This document shows, in pieces, positions 1 to 7,777 of a stretch of DNA of 64,000 nucleotides. The stretch covers positions 62,001 to 126,000 of the forward strand of contig NZ_JACHWH010000002.1 of assembly GCF_014191255.1 (NCBI RefSeq). The letters are read 5' to 3'. The stretch comes from Amycolatopsis bartoniae (GTDB taxonomy: Bacteria; Actinomycetota; Actinomycetes; Mycobacteriales; Pseudonocardiaceae). Numbering within the stretch: the first letter of the stretch is position 1; each line of letters starts with the position of its first letter. The notes beneath the pieces are model-generated. The model saw only the letters and a program-made list of their open reading frames with translations, was not told where the DNA came from and ran no database searches. The position numbers were made by a program, and so were the translations under genes.

Positions 1-1572
1 CGCGAGCGGCAGGACGCCCGAGCCGAGCACGGTGTCGTGGAAGCCGCGGATGTCGAACCGCTCCCCCAGCGCCCGCTCGGCCTCGGCCCGCACGCGCTGG
101 ATCTCCAGGCGGCCCACCATGTAGGACAGCGCCTGCCCCGGCACGCCCGCGTACCGGTCGACCTCCAGCTCGATCTCCAGCGGCGCCATCGGCGTGTGCT
201 CACGCAGGTGGTCCACGGCCTGCTGGCGGCTCCAGCCCAGCGCGTGCAGCCCGGTGTCGACGACGAGCCGCCCGGCGCGCAGGGAGTCCATGGTCAGCAT
301 GCCCAGCCGCGTCAGGTCGCTGGAGTACAGCCCCATCTCGTCGGCCAGCCGCTCGGCGTAGAGACCCCAGCCCTCCAGGTAGGAGTTCACCGGGGCGATC
401 TTGCGCAGCAGCGGGACGCCGTCGAGGTTCATCGCGCTGGTGAGCTGGAAGTGGTGCCCCGGCACGGCTTCGTGAAAGGCGACCGCCTCGCTCGTGTGCC
501 GGAACCGCTCCTCGGCGTGGTGGGTGTTCGCGAAGTAGGTGCCCTTGCGGGTGCCGGCGAAGTCGGGCTGCAGGTAGTACGCGATCGTGCCGCTGTCGGC
601 CTCGGCCGCCGGCACCGGCCGTACCTCGCACGGCTCGTCCGGCACCGTGCGGAACCACTGCGGCGCCACGGCTTCGGCCTTGCGGATCGCCGAGCGCGCG
701 CTTTCCAGCAGCTCCTCGCCGCTGTGCCAGCGCAGCGCGGGATCGGTGCGCAGCCGGTCGAAGATCTCCGGCAGCTCGGAGGTCCCGAACACGCGCGAGC
801 CCAGCTCGCGGTACTCCTCGGCGAGCTGGTCGATCAGCCGCAGCCCGGTCTCGTGCAGGTCCTGCGGCGTGCGGTCGGTGGTGGTGTGCACCCGGACGAG
901 CCGCGCGTAACGCTGCTCGCCGTTCGGCTGCCAGCACAGCCCGGGCCGGTCCTCCCCCAGCGCCCGCGGCGACAGCTCGTCGAGCAGGAACTCGCGGTAG
1001 CGCGCGAACGCCGGGCGCACCACGTCGGCGAGCAGCGCCTCCTGGCGGTCCACAAAGGAATGTCCGGGAATGTTGAGTGGGTCCGACTCCGGGTGGTCGA
1101 GGTACCGGCCGAGCAGGTCGGCACCCTCCCGGACCAGGAACCCGGGCGGCGTCGCGCCCCGCTGCCGCCCCGTCACGGCGTCCAAATAGGACGGAATCTG
1201 CGCGAGCCTCGCCACGTGCCCCGCCGCCCGCTCCTCGTCGGCCAGTGTGACCTGGGGCAACAGGTTCAGCAGCATCAGCCCCGGCGCGGACAGCGCGTCG
1301 CTGACGGAGAACTCGACCTCCGCGGCGTCGATGAGGTCCACCGCCGCCCGGGCCTGCTGCACGACCACGCCACGCGTGACAGGATCGCCCTGCGCCGACT
1401 CCGCGGCGGCCGCGAGGTCGTTGTAGCGGGCACGGAACCGTTGCGCTGCCTCGTTTCCCGGGTCCGGGAGCCGGTCGTGGTCGCCGGGCAGGCTCAGCAG
1501 CGAGGGCCAGAGCGGGTTCTCGGCGAACCACGTCTGGACGAACTCGTCGGCGAGCTCCTCGACCTCGCTCAT
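1..1572 (-). CDS. DUF885 family putative metallopeptidase, C-terminus cut by window edge
   Basis: Reading the reverse strand from ATG at 1572 (MSEVEELADEFVQ...) gives 524 open codons to the window edge, so the C-terminus is missing. A HEAVPGHHFQ motif (HExxH-type zinc site of DUF885 proteins) lies in the second half, followed by LEGWGLYAERLADEMGLYSS with the conserved E-G-W-x2-Y. The protein is clearly paralogous along its whole length to the gene just upstream (1735-3384). The ATG overlaps the stop of the second mini-ORF (ATGA), so translation is probably coupled. No signal peptide is seen, so a cytoplasmic peptidase is inferred. The substrate is unknown. Confidence 0.85.
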   Translation of the reverse strand, partial: MSEVEELADEFVQTWFAENPLWPSLLSLPGDHDRLPDPGNEAAQRFRARYNDLAAAAESAQGDPVTRGVVVQQARAAVDLIDAAEVEFSVSDALSAPGLMLLNLLPQVTLADEERAAGHVARLAQIPSYLDAVTGRQRGATPPGFLVREGADLLGRYLDHPESDPLNIPGHSFVDRQEALLADVVRPAFARYREFLLDELSPRALGEDRPGLCWQPNGEQRYARLVRVHTTTDRTPQDLHETGLRLIDQLAEEYRELGSRVFGTSELPEIFDRLRTDPALRWHSGEELLESARSAIRKAEAVAPQWFRTVPDEPCEVRPVPAAEADSGTIAYYLQPDFAGTRKGTYFANTHHAEERFRHTSEAVAFHEAVPGHHFQLTSAMNLDGVPLLRKIAPVNSYLEGWGLYAERLADEMGLYSSDLTRLGMLTMDSLRAGRLVVDTGLHALGWSRQQAVDHLREHTPMAPLEIELEVDRYAGVPGQALSYMVGRLEIQRVRAEAERALGERFDIRGFHDTVLGSGVLPLA

Positions 1573-1655
1573 GCGGCTTCCCTTCGGACGCGGCAAGCCG
1601 CGGCGGTGTTGTCGGCCAGCATGGTGCTGATGATTCGCTCGCAAGCGTCGCTCAT
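1569..1655 (-). CDS. 28-residue mini-ORF, tandem copy 2
   Basis: ATG at 1655 opens a 28-codon frame beginning MSDACERIISTMLADNTAAA and ending RREAA. It is identical to the neighbouring copy. Its ATG overlaps the stop of copy 1 and its TGA overlaps the ATG of the downstream DUF885 gene, both as ATGA. Whether it is translated is unknown, but the coupling geometry is intact. It could instead be an incidental frame of a repeat element. Confidence 0.45.
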   Translation of the reverse strand: MSDACERIISTMLADNTAAACRVRREAA

Positions 1656-1736
1656 GCGGCTTCCCTTCGGACGCGGCAAGCCGCGGCGGTGTTGTCGGCC
1701 AGCATGGTGCTGATGATTCGCTCGCAAGCGTCGCTC
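1571..1736 (-). repeat. Tandem duplication of an 83-bp unit (1571-1653, 1654-1736)
   Basis: The two 83-bp units are identical base for base and directly adjacent. On the reverse strand each contains a short inverted repeat (GCGGCTT ... AAGCCGC, about 15-nt loop). Unit length equals one 87-nt ORF minus the 4-nt ATGA overlap. Any number of copies therefore keeps stop-start overlaps with both flanking genes. Removing both copies restores a direct ATGA overlap between the two DUF885 genes. Confidence 0.9.
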
Positions 1737-1738
1737 AT
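1652..1738 (-). CDS. 28-residue mini-ORF, tandem copy 1
   Basis: Same 28-residue frame as copy 2, starting at ATG 1738, which overlaps the TGA of the upstream DUF885 gene (1735-1737). It has two cysteines, basic residues near the C-terminus, and no hydrophobic segment. No family is recognised. Confidence 0.45.
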   Translation of the reverse strand: MSDACERIISTMLADNTAAACRVRREAA

Positions 1739-3384
1739 GCGCCCTGTTCCTCGACCCACGCGGTGACCACGGCGTCGAGCACCGACATCGGCAGCGCACC
1801 ACCGCCGAGCACGACGTCGTGGAACGCCCGGATGTCGAACCGCTCGCCCAGCGCCCGCTTCGCCTGCTCGCGGATGCGCAGGATCTCCAGGCGCCCCACC
1901 ATGTACGACAGCGCCTGCCCCGGGTACGCGAGGTAGCGGTCCACCTCGTTGTCGATCTCCACCTGCGGCATCGGCGTGTGCTCGCGCAGGAACGCGACGC
2001 CCTGCTCCCGGCTCCAGCCCTTGGCGTGCAACCCGGTGTCGACGACGAGCCGCCCGGCGCGCATCGAGTCCATCGTCAGCATCCCCAGCCGCGTCAGGTC
2101 GCTGGAGTACAGCCCCATCTCGTCGGCCAGCCGCTCGGTGTACAGGCCCCAGCCCTCGGCGTACGCGGTGAAGTCGCCGATGCGGCGCAGCAGCGGCAGA
2201 TCGGTCAGCGTGAGCGCGGTGGACAGCTGGAAGTGGTGGCCGGGAATGGCTTCGTGGAACGCGATCACCTCCGACGTGTGCCGGAAGCGCTCGGTCACCT
2301 CGTAGGTGTTCGCGAAGTACGTGCCCGGCCGCGAACCGTCGACGGACGGCTGCAGGTAGAACGCGGTGGGCGCGCCGGGCGCCTCCGCCGCCGGCACGGC
2401 CTCGACGACCCACGGGTGCGGCGGAATGCGCCCGAACCACTGGGGGGACGCCGCTTCCGCACGGGAGATCGCCGCGCGGGCGGACTCCAGCAGCTCGTCC
2501 TCGTCCCGCCAGCGCAGCTCCGGGTCCGTGCGCAGCCGCTCGAAGATCTCCGGCAGCTCGGCGGTGCCGAACACGCGCGAGCCGAGCACGGCGTACTCGC
2601 CCGCCAGCTCCTCGATGATCCGCAGGCCGGTCTCGTGCAGGTCGTCGGGCGAGCGCTCGGTGGTGGTGTGGGCCCGGGCGAACGCCGCGTACATGCGCTC
2701 GCCGTCGGGCAGCCAGCACAGCCCGCCCTTGTCCGCCGGGCGCCCGTGCTGGACGATCTCGTCCGCCAGGACGTCGCGGTACCGCGCGAAGGCGGGCCGC
2801 ACGAGCGTCTCCAGCAGCTCCGCGCGGCGCTTCGCGAAGTCCTCGTCCGGCGCGGGCTGGCGCAGCAGCGGGTCGGCCGTGGGATCGGCGAGGTAGCGGT
2901 CGAGGTGCGCGATCGCGTTGCGCACCAGGTGTTCCACCGGGACGCGCCCGGCCGCGACACCGCTGCGGTGGCGCTCGGCGGCCTGTTCGAGGTACTCCGG
3001 GATCGCGGCGAGCCTGCCGAGGTACAGCTCGGTCTGCGTGCCGATGCCGATCATCGGCAGCATGGTCAGCAACCCGGCGGCGGGCGCCACGAACATGTCC
3101 GTGACGGTGTACTCCGCGCCGTGCGCACTGATCCTGTCCAGGTAGCCGCGGGCCTGGCTGACGAGCACGTCGCGGGTGGTGCGGTCTTCGGCGGTCTCGG
3201 GCTGCAGCGCGAGCGCGCGGCTCACGAAGTCCTTCAGCACCGTGCGCTGCTTCGCCTCGCCGACCTCGCTCAGGTCGCCGATCCCCTCCCGGACGGACTC
3301 GATGCCCAGCACCGCGGGCCACAGCGGCTCGGCGTCGAAGAGCGCTTCCACGAACTCGTCGGCAAGTTTGGTCACCTCGGTCAC
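1735..3384 (-). CDS. DUF885 family putative metallopeptidase
   Basis: A 549-residue protein, full length for DUF885. It has HEAIPGHHFQ as the presumed zinc-binding HExxH and a downstream EGWGLYTERLADEMGLYSS block that can supply the third ligand. It is paralogous to the truncated gene downstream. GTG at 3384 is preferred over GTG 3390. It gives VTEVTKLADEF, which aligns with MSEVEELADEF of the paralogue, and it lies 6 nt after a TAGCCT -10-like hexamer (leaderless start). Its stop overlaps the first mini-ORF. Predicted cytoplasmic. The substrate is not deducible. Confidence 0.88.
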   Translation of the reverse strand: MTEVTKLADEFVEALFDAEPLWPAVLGIESVREGIGDLSEVGEAKQRTVLKDFVSRALALQPETAEDRTTRDVLVSQARGYLDRISAHGAEYTVTDMFVAPAAGLLTMLPMIGIGTQTELYLGRLAAIPEYLEQAAERHRSGVAAGRVPVEHLVRNAIAHLDRYLADPTADPLLRQPAPDEDFAKRRAELLETLVRPAFARYRDVLADEIVQHGRPADKGGLCWLPDGERMYAAFARAHTTTERSPDDLHETGLRIIEELAGEYAVLGSRVFGTAELPEIFERLRTDPELRWRDEDELLESARAAISRAEAASPQWFGRIPPHPWVVEAVPAAEAPGAPTAFYLQPSVDGSRPGTYFANTYEVTERFRHTSEVIAFHEAIPGHHFQLSTALTLTDLPLLRRIGDFTAYAEGWGLYTERLADEMGLYSSDLTRLGMLTMDSMRAGRLVVDTGLHAKGWSREQGVAFLREHTPMPQVEIDNEVDRYLAYPGQALSYMVGRLEILRIREQAKRALGERFDIRAFHDVVLGGGALPMSVLDAVVTAWVEEQGA

Positions 3385-3390
3385 CGGCAC

Positions 3391-3419
3391 AGGCTACGCC
3401 CGGGGTGAGCGGGTAGCGT
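3391..3419. promoter_or_regulatory. Divergent leaderless promoter pair
   Basis: Reverse strand: TAGCCT (3396-3391) lies 6 nt before GTG 3384. Forward strand: TAGCGT (3414-3419) lies 8 nt before GTG 3428. Both match the TANNNT -10 to start spacing seen repeatedly in this window. No -35 was assigned. Confidence 0.45.
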
Positions 3420-3427
3420 TTCCGATC

Positions 3428-4189
3428 GTGGCCGTGACCGATCCCCTGGACGCCCGCCTGCTCGCCGCGCTGGCCGAGGTGGGCAAGATCGCGGTGCACG
3501 AGCTCGCGGCGAAGGTCGGGATGGACCCGCGCGAGGTCGCCTACCGGCTCGTCGCGTTGTCCGGCAGCGGGTTGCCGCTGCTGGTCGGCGTCGAGAGCGA
3601 TCCGCACGGGCTGCGTGCGGCGCTCGCCGGGATGCGGCCGCAGTACCCCGTCCCGGTCCGCGCGCCGCAGCCACCGCCTCCGCCGCCGCCCGTCGACCCG
3701 GTGCTGAGCACGTGGGGTCCGCCGCAGACGGCGTCGTGGGCGCGCGGCGACCGCAAGGCCGCGCCGCAACGCACCGGCCGCATCGGGGACGCGCTGGCGA
3801 CGCAGGGCCTGGACGGCGAGCAGCTGAGCGTCCAGCTGCTGGAGGTGCAGGACCCGGCGGACTTCCTGTTCGGCGCGGCGGGTTACCGGCTGGAGCCGGG
3901 CGAGCGGGCCGTGGTGGTGCACACCGAGATCAGCAACCGCGGCGGCGTGCCGTTCGGGTCGCTGCCGGACAACTACCTGGAGCTGGTGACCGCCGACGGC
4001 AAGGCGATCCCGAAGGCGCCCGTCTCGCTCACGTCGCGGCCGCCACACCGGATCGGCGTGCGGCCGGGCGAGACCACCGGCGGGCACACGGTGTACCTCG
4101 TGCCGGAGGCCACGCGCATCGTGTCGGTGCGGTGGAGCCCCCGCCCGGAGCCCGATGAGCGCACCCTGACGTGGTCGCTGGACGGTTAG
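3428..4189 (+). CDS. AsnC/Lrp-like winged-helix protein with Pro-rich linker and C-terminal beta domain
   Basis: A 253-residue protein from GTG 3428. Residues 1 to about 50 (DPLDARLLAALAEVGKIAVH) resemble an AsnC/Lrp-type helix-turn-helix. A proline-rich linker follows, with eight consecutive prolines. The C-terminal 120 residues look like an all-beta, DUF4352-like domain (VVVHTEISNRGG, LPDNYLELVTADGK). No Lrp effector (RAM) domain is visible, so classical amino-acid sensing is doubtful. It ends convergently against the regulator at 4186-4854, with a 4-nt overlap. The function is inferred only from the N-terminal fold. Confidence 0.7.
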   Translation: MAVTDPLDARLLAALAEVGKIAVHELAAKVGMDPREVAYRLVALSGSGLPLLVGVESDPHGLRAALAGMRPQYPVPVRAPQPPPPPPPVDPVLSTWGPPQTASWARGDRKAAPQRTGRIGDALATQGLDGEQLSVQLLEVQDPADFLFGAAGYRLEPGERAVVVHTEISNRGGVPFGSLPDNYLELVTADGKAIPKAPVSLTSRPPHRIGVRPGETTGGHTVYLVPEATRIVSVRWSPRPEPDERTLTWSLDG

Positions 4190-4854
4190 TCCGGTTCGGA
4201 CTGTCTTATCCGGACACAGCAGGCGTCCGGGGCGGGGTGGAGGTACACGCGGTCCGCGGGTTCGCCGAGGCCGGCGAGGAGTCCTTCGGTGAAGCCGAGG
4301 TTCATGCCGCAGATCAGTTCGGTGTGGTGCCGGGCGAGGCTGTGGAAGGGGCAGTTGCCGAGCACCAGCTCGCCGCACTGGAGGCGCGGTTCGTAGCCGT
4401 GTTCTTCGAGCACGCGCCGGATGTCGCCCCGGCCGGCGGCGCACTGTTCGCCTGCCGCCCGGGCCCGCGCCCGCAGGATCGGGCCCGGCGGCAGGCCCGA
4501 GGCGTCCGCCTCCGCGACGGCGTCCGCGAGCAGCACGGCCGCCAGTTCGTACCGCCGGTCGGGCAGGGAGACGCTGACCTGCGCGGCGGACCGGCGGTAG
4601 AGCTTGGCCGGGCGGCCCGCACCGGGCCCCCTGCGCCCGGTGCGGCGTTGGAAACTGACCTCCAGCAGCTGCTCGTCCACGAGCCGGTCGAGGTGGAACG
4701 CGACCGTGGCGCGCGGCAGGCCCGTCGCCTCCGCCACCTCGTCCCGCCCGACCGGGCCCGGCTGCCGGACCACGTGGTCGTAGAGCCTCCGGCGGGTCGG
4801 CTCGTCGAGCGCGGCGACCGCCGAGACGGCCCGTGCCGCCGGAAGCTTGTCCAT
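4186..4854 (-). CDS. Helix-turn-helix regulator with C-terminal cysteine cluster (COG2345-like)
   Basis: A 222-residue protein from ATG 4854 (MDKLPAARAVSAVAAL). The N-terminal 75 residues form a winged HTH (DEPTRRRLYDHVVRQPGPVG, RATVAFHLDRL). The C-terminal part has CGELVLGNCPF, an internal ICGMN cysteine and a terminal CC, the arrangement of SufR-like regulators that bind a metal or Fe-S cluster. It is divergent from folE across an 89-bp gap, so folE control or autoregulation is plausible. The start lies 7 nt after TAGAGT (4867-4862), fitting a leaderless mRNA. An upstream in-frame methionine would run into the folE promoter and is less likely. Confidence 0.75.
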   Translation of the reverse strand: MDKLPAARAVSAVAALDEPTRRRLYDHVVRQPGPVGRDEVAEATGLPRATVAFHLDRLVDEQLLEVSFQRRTGRRGPGAGRPAKLYRRSAAQVSVSLPDRRYELAAVLLADAVAEADASGLPPGPILRARARAAGEQCAAGRGDIRRVLEEHGYEPRLQCGELVLGNCPFHSLARHHTELICGMNLGFTEGLLAGLGEPADRVYLHPAPDACCVRIRQSEPD

Positions 4855-4880
4855 CCCTTGGACTCTAAAGCACATCGTCG

Positions 4881-4910
4881 TTGACGAAAACCGTTCGGCC
4901 GCTCTAAAGT
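4881..4910 (+). promoter_or_regulatory. folE promoter, TTGACG-18-TAAAGT
   Basis: TTGACG (4881-4886) and TAAAGT (4905-4910) are separated by 18 bp, a good vegetative sigma-factor match. CTCTAAAG occurs on the forward strand at both 4864 and 4903. The reverse-strand -10 of the divergent regulator lies within the first copy, so both genes could be controlled together. Confidence 0.5.
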
Positions 4911-4943
4911 CGGCGGGAGTTGGCGTTAGAAAGGGCATCGCCG

Positions 4944-5567
4944 GTGACTGTGAACGATCTCTACCCCGCGGACGTGCCGGCGCGGCACCTCAGCGTCGTG
5001 CACGACCGCGAGACGGTCGACCTGCCCGCCGCGCAGCGCGCGATCAGGGACCTGCTCGTCGCGCTGGGCAAGGACCCGGAGTCGGAGCACCTGGCCGACA
5101 CCCCGCGGCGGGTCGCGAAGTCCTACGCGGAGCTGCTCAACCCGCGCGAGTTCCAGCTCACCACGTTCCCCAACGACGAGGGCTACGACGAGCTGGTGCT
5201 GGCGAAGCGGATTCCGTTCTCGTCGCTGTGCGAGCACCACATGCTGCCTTTCTATGGCGTCGCCCACGTCGGTTACCTGCCCGGCGAGCGGATACTGGGG
5301 CTGTCCAAGCTCGCCAGGGTGGTGGAGCTGTTCGCCCGCGACCTGCAGGTGCAGGAACGGCTGACCAAGCAGGTCGCCGACTGGCTGCAGGAACACCTCG
5401 CGCCGAAGGGCGTCGGGGTGGTGCTCGAAGCGGAACACCTGTGCATGTCGCTGCGGGGCGTGCAGGCCGCCGGCTCCCGCACGGTGACCTCCGCACTGCA
5501 CGGCCTGCTGCGGGAGGACCGCGGCACGCGGCAGGAGTTCTTCGCCCTGACGGGCACGCAACGCTGA
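4944..5567 (+). CDS. folE: GTP cyclohydrolase I
   Basis: A 207-residue type I enzyme that converts GTP to 7,8-dihydroneopterin triphosphate at the head of folate/pterin synthesis. Zinc ligands are visible in SSLCEHHMLPF (Cys96, His99) and HLCMSLRGV (Cys167). The family signature ADTPRRVAKSYAEL is intact, as is the GLSKLAR block. Start chosen at GTG 4944, about 9 nt after AGAAAGGG. A TTG at 4920 is possible. It stands alone rather than in a fol operon, divergent from a cysteine-rich regulator, and ends 4 bp from the convergent rluD stop. Confidence 0.93.
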   Translation: MTVNDLYPADVPARHLSVVHDRETVDLPAAQRAIRDLLVALGKDPESEHLADTPRRVAKSYAELLNPREFQLTTFPNDEGYDELVLAKRIPFSSLCEHHMLPFYGVAHVGYLPGERILGLSKLARVVELFARDLQVQERLTKQVADWLQEHLAPKGVGVVLEAEHLCMSLRGVQAAGSRTVTSALHGLLREDRGTRQEFFALTGTQR

Positions 5568-5571
5568 GGGG

Positions 5572-6498
5572 CTAGCTCTCGTCCCGCAGGATCTGCAGCG
5601 CGTGGGCCAGGTCGTCCGGGTACTCGGCCTCGAACTGCACCCAGCGGCCGTCCGCCGGGTGGGCGAAGCCGAGCGTCCGCGCGTGCAGCCACTGGCGGGT
5701 CAGGCCGAGCCTCTTCGCCAGCACCGGGTCCGCCCCGTACGTCAGGTCGCCGACGCACGGGTGCCGCAGCGCCGAGAAGTGCACGCGGATCTGGTGCGTG
5801 CGCCCGGTTTCCAGCTTCACGTCCAGCAGGGACGCCGCGCGGAACGCCTCCGTGACCTCGTAGTGCGTGACGCTCGGCCGCCCGCCCGCGACGACCGCGA
5901 ACTTGTAGTCGTGCTTCGGGTGCCGGTCGATCGGCGCGTCGATCGTGCCGCGCGTCGGGTCCGGGTGACCCTGCACGACGGCGTGGTAGCCCTTGTCGAC
6001 CGTGCGCTCCTTGAACGCCCGCTTGAGCACCGTGTACGCGTGCTCGCTCTTCGCGACCACCATCACGCCCGTCGTCCCCGCGTCGAGCCGGTGCACCACG
6101 CCCTGCCGCTCCGCCGCGCCCGACGTCGAAATCCGCAGCCCCGCCGCGGCGAGCCCGCCCACGACCGTCGGGCCGGTCCAGCCCGGGCTGGGGTGCACGG
6201 CCACGCCGACCGGCTTCGACACCACCACGATGTCCTCGTCGTCGTGCACGATCTTCATGCCCTCGACGGGTTCGGCGACCACCTCGACCGGCCGGTCCGG
6301 GTCCGGCAGGGTCACCTCCAGCAGCCCGCCCGCGGCGAGCCGCTCCGACTTGCCGACCGCCTGGCCGTCGAGCAGCACCTCGCCGGACTCGGCCAGCTCG
6401 GCCACCACCGTGCGCGACAGGCCGAGCAGCTTCGCCAGCCCCGCGTCCACGCGCATCCCGTCGAGCCCGTCGGGGACGGGCAGCATCCGCGTGCTCAC
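5572..6498 (-). CDS. rluD: RluD-family 23S rRNA pseudouridine synthase
   Basis: A 308-residue protein with an N-terminal S4-like RNA-binding domain ([20 protein letters not shown]) and a catalytic domain. [18 protein letters not shown] contains the HRLD catalytic aspartate, and [14 protein letters not shown] is the RluA/RluD signature. RluD isomerises uridines in helix 69 of 23S rRNA; the exact targets here are inferred. GTG 6498 overlaps the lspA stop (GTGA), so the two are translationally coupled. The same lspA-rluD order is common in actinobacteria. It is the last gene of the SAM-IV-headed operon. Confidence 0.9.
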   Translation of the reverse strand: MSTRMLPVPDGLDGMRVDAGLAKLLGLSRTVVAELAESGEVLLDGQAVGKSERLAAGGLLEVTLPDPDRPVEVVAEPVEGMKIVHDDEDIVVVSKPVGVAVHPSPGWTGPTVVGGLAAAGLRISTSGAAERQGVVHRLDAGTTGVMVVAKSEHAYTVLKRAFKERTVDKGYHAVVQGHPDPTRGTIDAPIDRHPKHDYKFAVVAGGRPSVTHYEVTEAFRAASLLDVKLETGRTHQIRVHFSALRHPCVGDLTYGADPVLAKRLGLTRQWLHARTLGFAHPADGRWVQFEAEYPDDLAHALQILRDES

Positions 6499-7052
6499 TT
6501 CTTGACCCGCCTGGTGCCGTCGTAGTCGCGCCCCAGCAGCGACAGCAGCACGATCAGCACGCCGCCGACGCAGATGCACGAGTCGGCGACGTTGAACACC
6601 GGCCACACCTGCGCGTTCGGCGCGAACACGGAGATGAAGTCGACGACGTGCCCGCGCAGCGGCCCGGGCGCGCGGAAGATCCGGTCGATCAGATTGCCCA
6701 GCGCCCCGGCCAGCACGAGCCCGAGCCCGACCGCCCAGCCGGGCGAGCGCAACCGCCCGGCGAACCAGACCAGCGTGACCACGACGCCGATCGCGACGAT
6801 CGCGAAGACCCACGTCAGCCCGGTGGCCATCGAGAACGCCGCGCCGGGGTTGCGCACCAGCTGCAGGTACGCCAGCCCGCCGAGCACCTTCACCGGCGCT
6901 TGGCCCGCCAGGTTGGCGACGACGAGCGCCTTGGTGACGATGTCCAGGGCCAGCGCGACCACGGCGACGCAGGCCAGCAGCACGACCCGGCGTTTCGGGG
7001 GCGCCACCGGCTCCGGCTCGGTCTCCGGCTGGGACTGGTGTTCGGTGCTCAC
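6495..7052 (-). CDS. lspA: Lipoprotein signal peptidase (signal peptidase II)
   Basis: A 185-residue integral membrane aspartyl protease that cleaves signal peptides of diacylglyceryl-modified prolipoproteins. Four hydrophobic segments follow an acidic/Pro-rich N-terminus. The family boxes are present: [20 protein letters not shown] and HVVDFI with FNVADSCI, which carries the catalytic aspartates. GTG 7052 overlaps the upstream gene stop as GTGA, and its own stop overlaps rluD. One likely client in this window is the DUF3558 lipoprotein at 40.7 kb. Confidence 0.93.
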   Translation of the reverse strand: MSTEHQSQPETEPEPVAPPKRRVVLLACVAVVALALDIVTKALVVANLAGQAPVKVLGGLAYLQLVRNPGAAFSMATGLTWVFAIVAIGVVVTLVWFAGRLRSPGWAVGLGLVLAGALGNLIDRIFRAPGPLRGHVVDFISVFAPNAQVWPVFNVADSCICVGGVLIVLLSLLGRDYDGTRRVKK

Positions 7053-7777
7053 CGGGCCATTGTCCTCCCGCCCGGCCCCAGCACGGCGAGAGCCCCGGCG
7101 AGTGCGACCGCACCCGCCCCGAGCAGGCCGGGGGCCCCGTCCCCGAACACGGGCCCGGCCAGCGCGAACAGCACCGCCACGAGGCCCAGCAGCACGCTGC
7201 GGGCCAGCACCGCGAGCACTCCCAGCCCGAGCGCCGCCGTGACAACGTCGACCAGGTCCGGGTCGAACGCCGCGATCAGCGCGTACGCGGCCAGCGCCAG
7301 GCAGACCACGCCCGCGACGACCGCGGGCCGGTACCCCGGCCGGAACCACACCCACGCCCCGGCGCAGGCGCCGAGCAGCACCAGCGGAACGCCGACGGCC
7401 GTCGCGAGGACCTGGCCGCCGAAGGCCCGCGCGGCGGCAGCCAGCGCGGCACTCAGCACGACCACCACGAGCCCGGCGCCCCCGATCAGAAGCACCCGGC
7501 GCCGGTACCAGACGACCGTTCCCAGCAAGGCCACCGTGACGGCGAGCTGCCGTGGCGTGCCCCACCGCCAGCTGCTGGGCTCCTCGGCGGGCCGCAGCAC
7601 GGGTTCGCCGATTCCGTACAGGAACTGCACGTGGAAACCCTGTGCGGGCGCGTAGGCGAACCACCCGGTCGGCGTGCGCATCTCCCACAACGCCGCGGCC
7701 AGCAGCAGGAATCCCAGCAGGGCAAGCGGAAACCACGCGGAACGACTTTCCCCAGTCATCCGCGCGAGGCTACTCAC
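7049..7777 (-). CDS. Polytopic membrane protein of unknown function
   Basis: A 242-residue protein with about seven hydrophobic stretches and few polar residues. It starts at GTG 7777, overlapping the stop of the aminotransferase gene (GTGA), and ends overlapping lspA in the same way. An extracytoplasmic loop after the first helix carries [20 protein letters not shown]. No family is recognised. Tight coupling suggests a role linked to the SAM-IV-controlled operon, but this is inference. Confidence 0.75.
   Translation of the reverse strand: MSSLARMTGESRSAWFPLALLGFLLLAAALWEMRTPTGWFAYAPAQGFHVQFLYGIGEPVLRPAEEPSSWRWGTPRQLAVTVALLGTVVWYRRRVLLIGGAGLVVVVLSAALAAAARAFGGQVLATAVGVPLVLLGACAGAWVWFRPGYRPAVVAGVVCLALAAYALIAAFDPDLVDVVTAALGLGVLAVLARSVLLGLVAVLFALAGPVFGDGAPGLLGAGAVALAGALAVLGPGGRTMAR

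Noticed and set aside
1571-1736. CRISPR array
   Set aside because: Two directly abutting 83-bp copies without spacers are a tandem duplication, not repeat-spacer units. No cas genes were seen.
1652-4444. 930-codon open frame on the reverse strand
   Set aside because: It runs in another frame through the DUF885 gene and a forward gene, and is Arg/Ala/Pro-rich nonsense; only its last 28 codons (the mini-ORF) have a supportable start and context.
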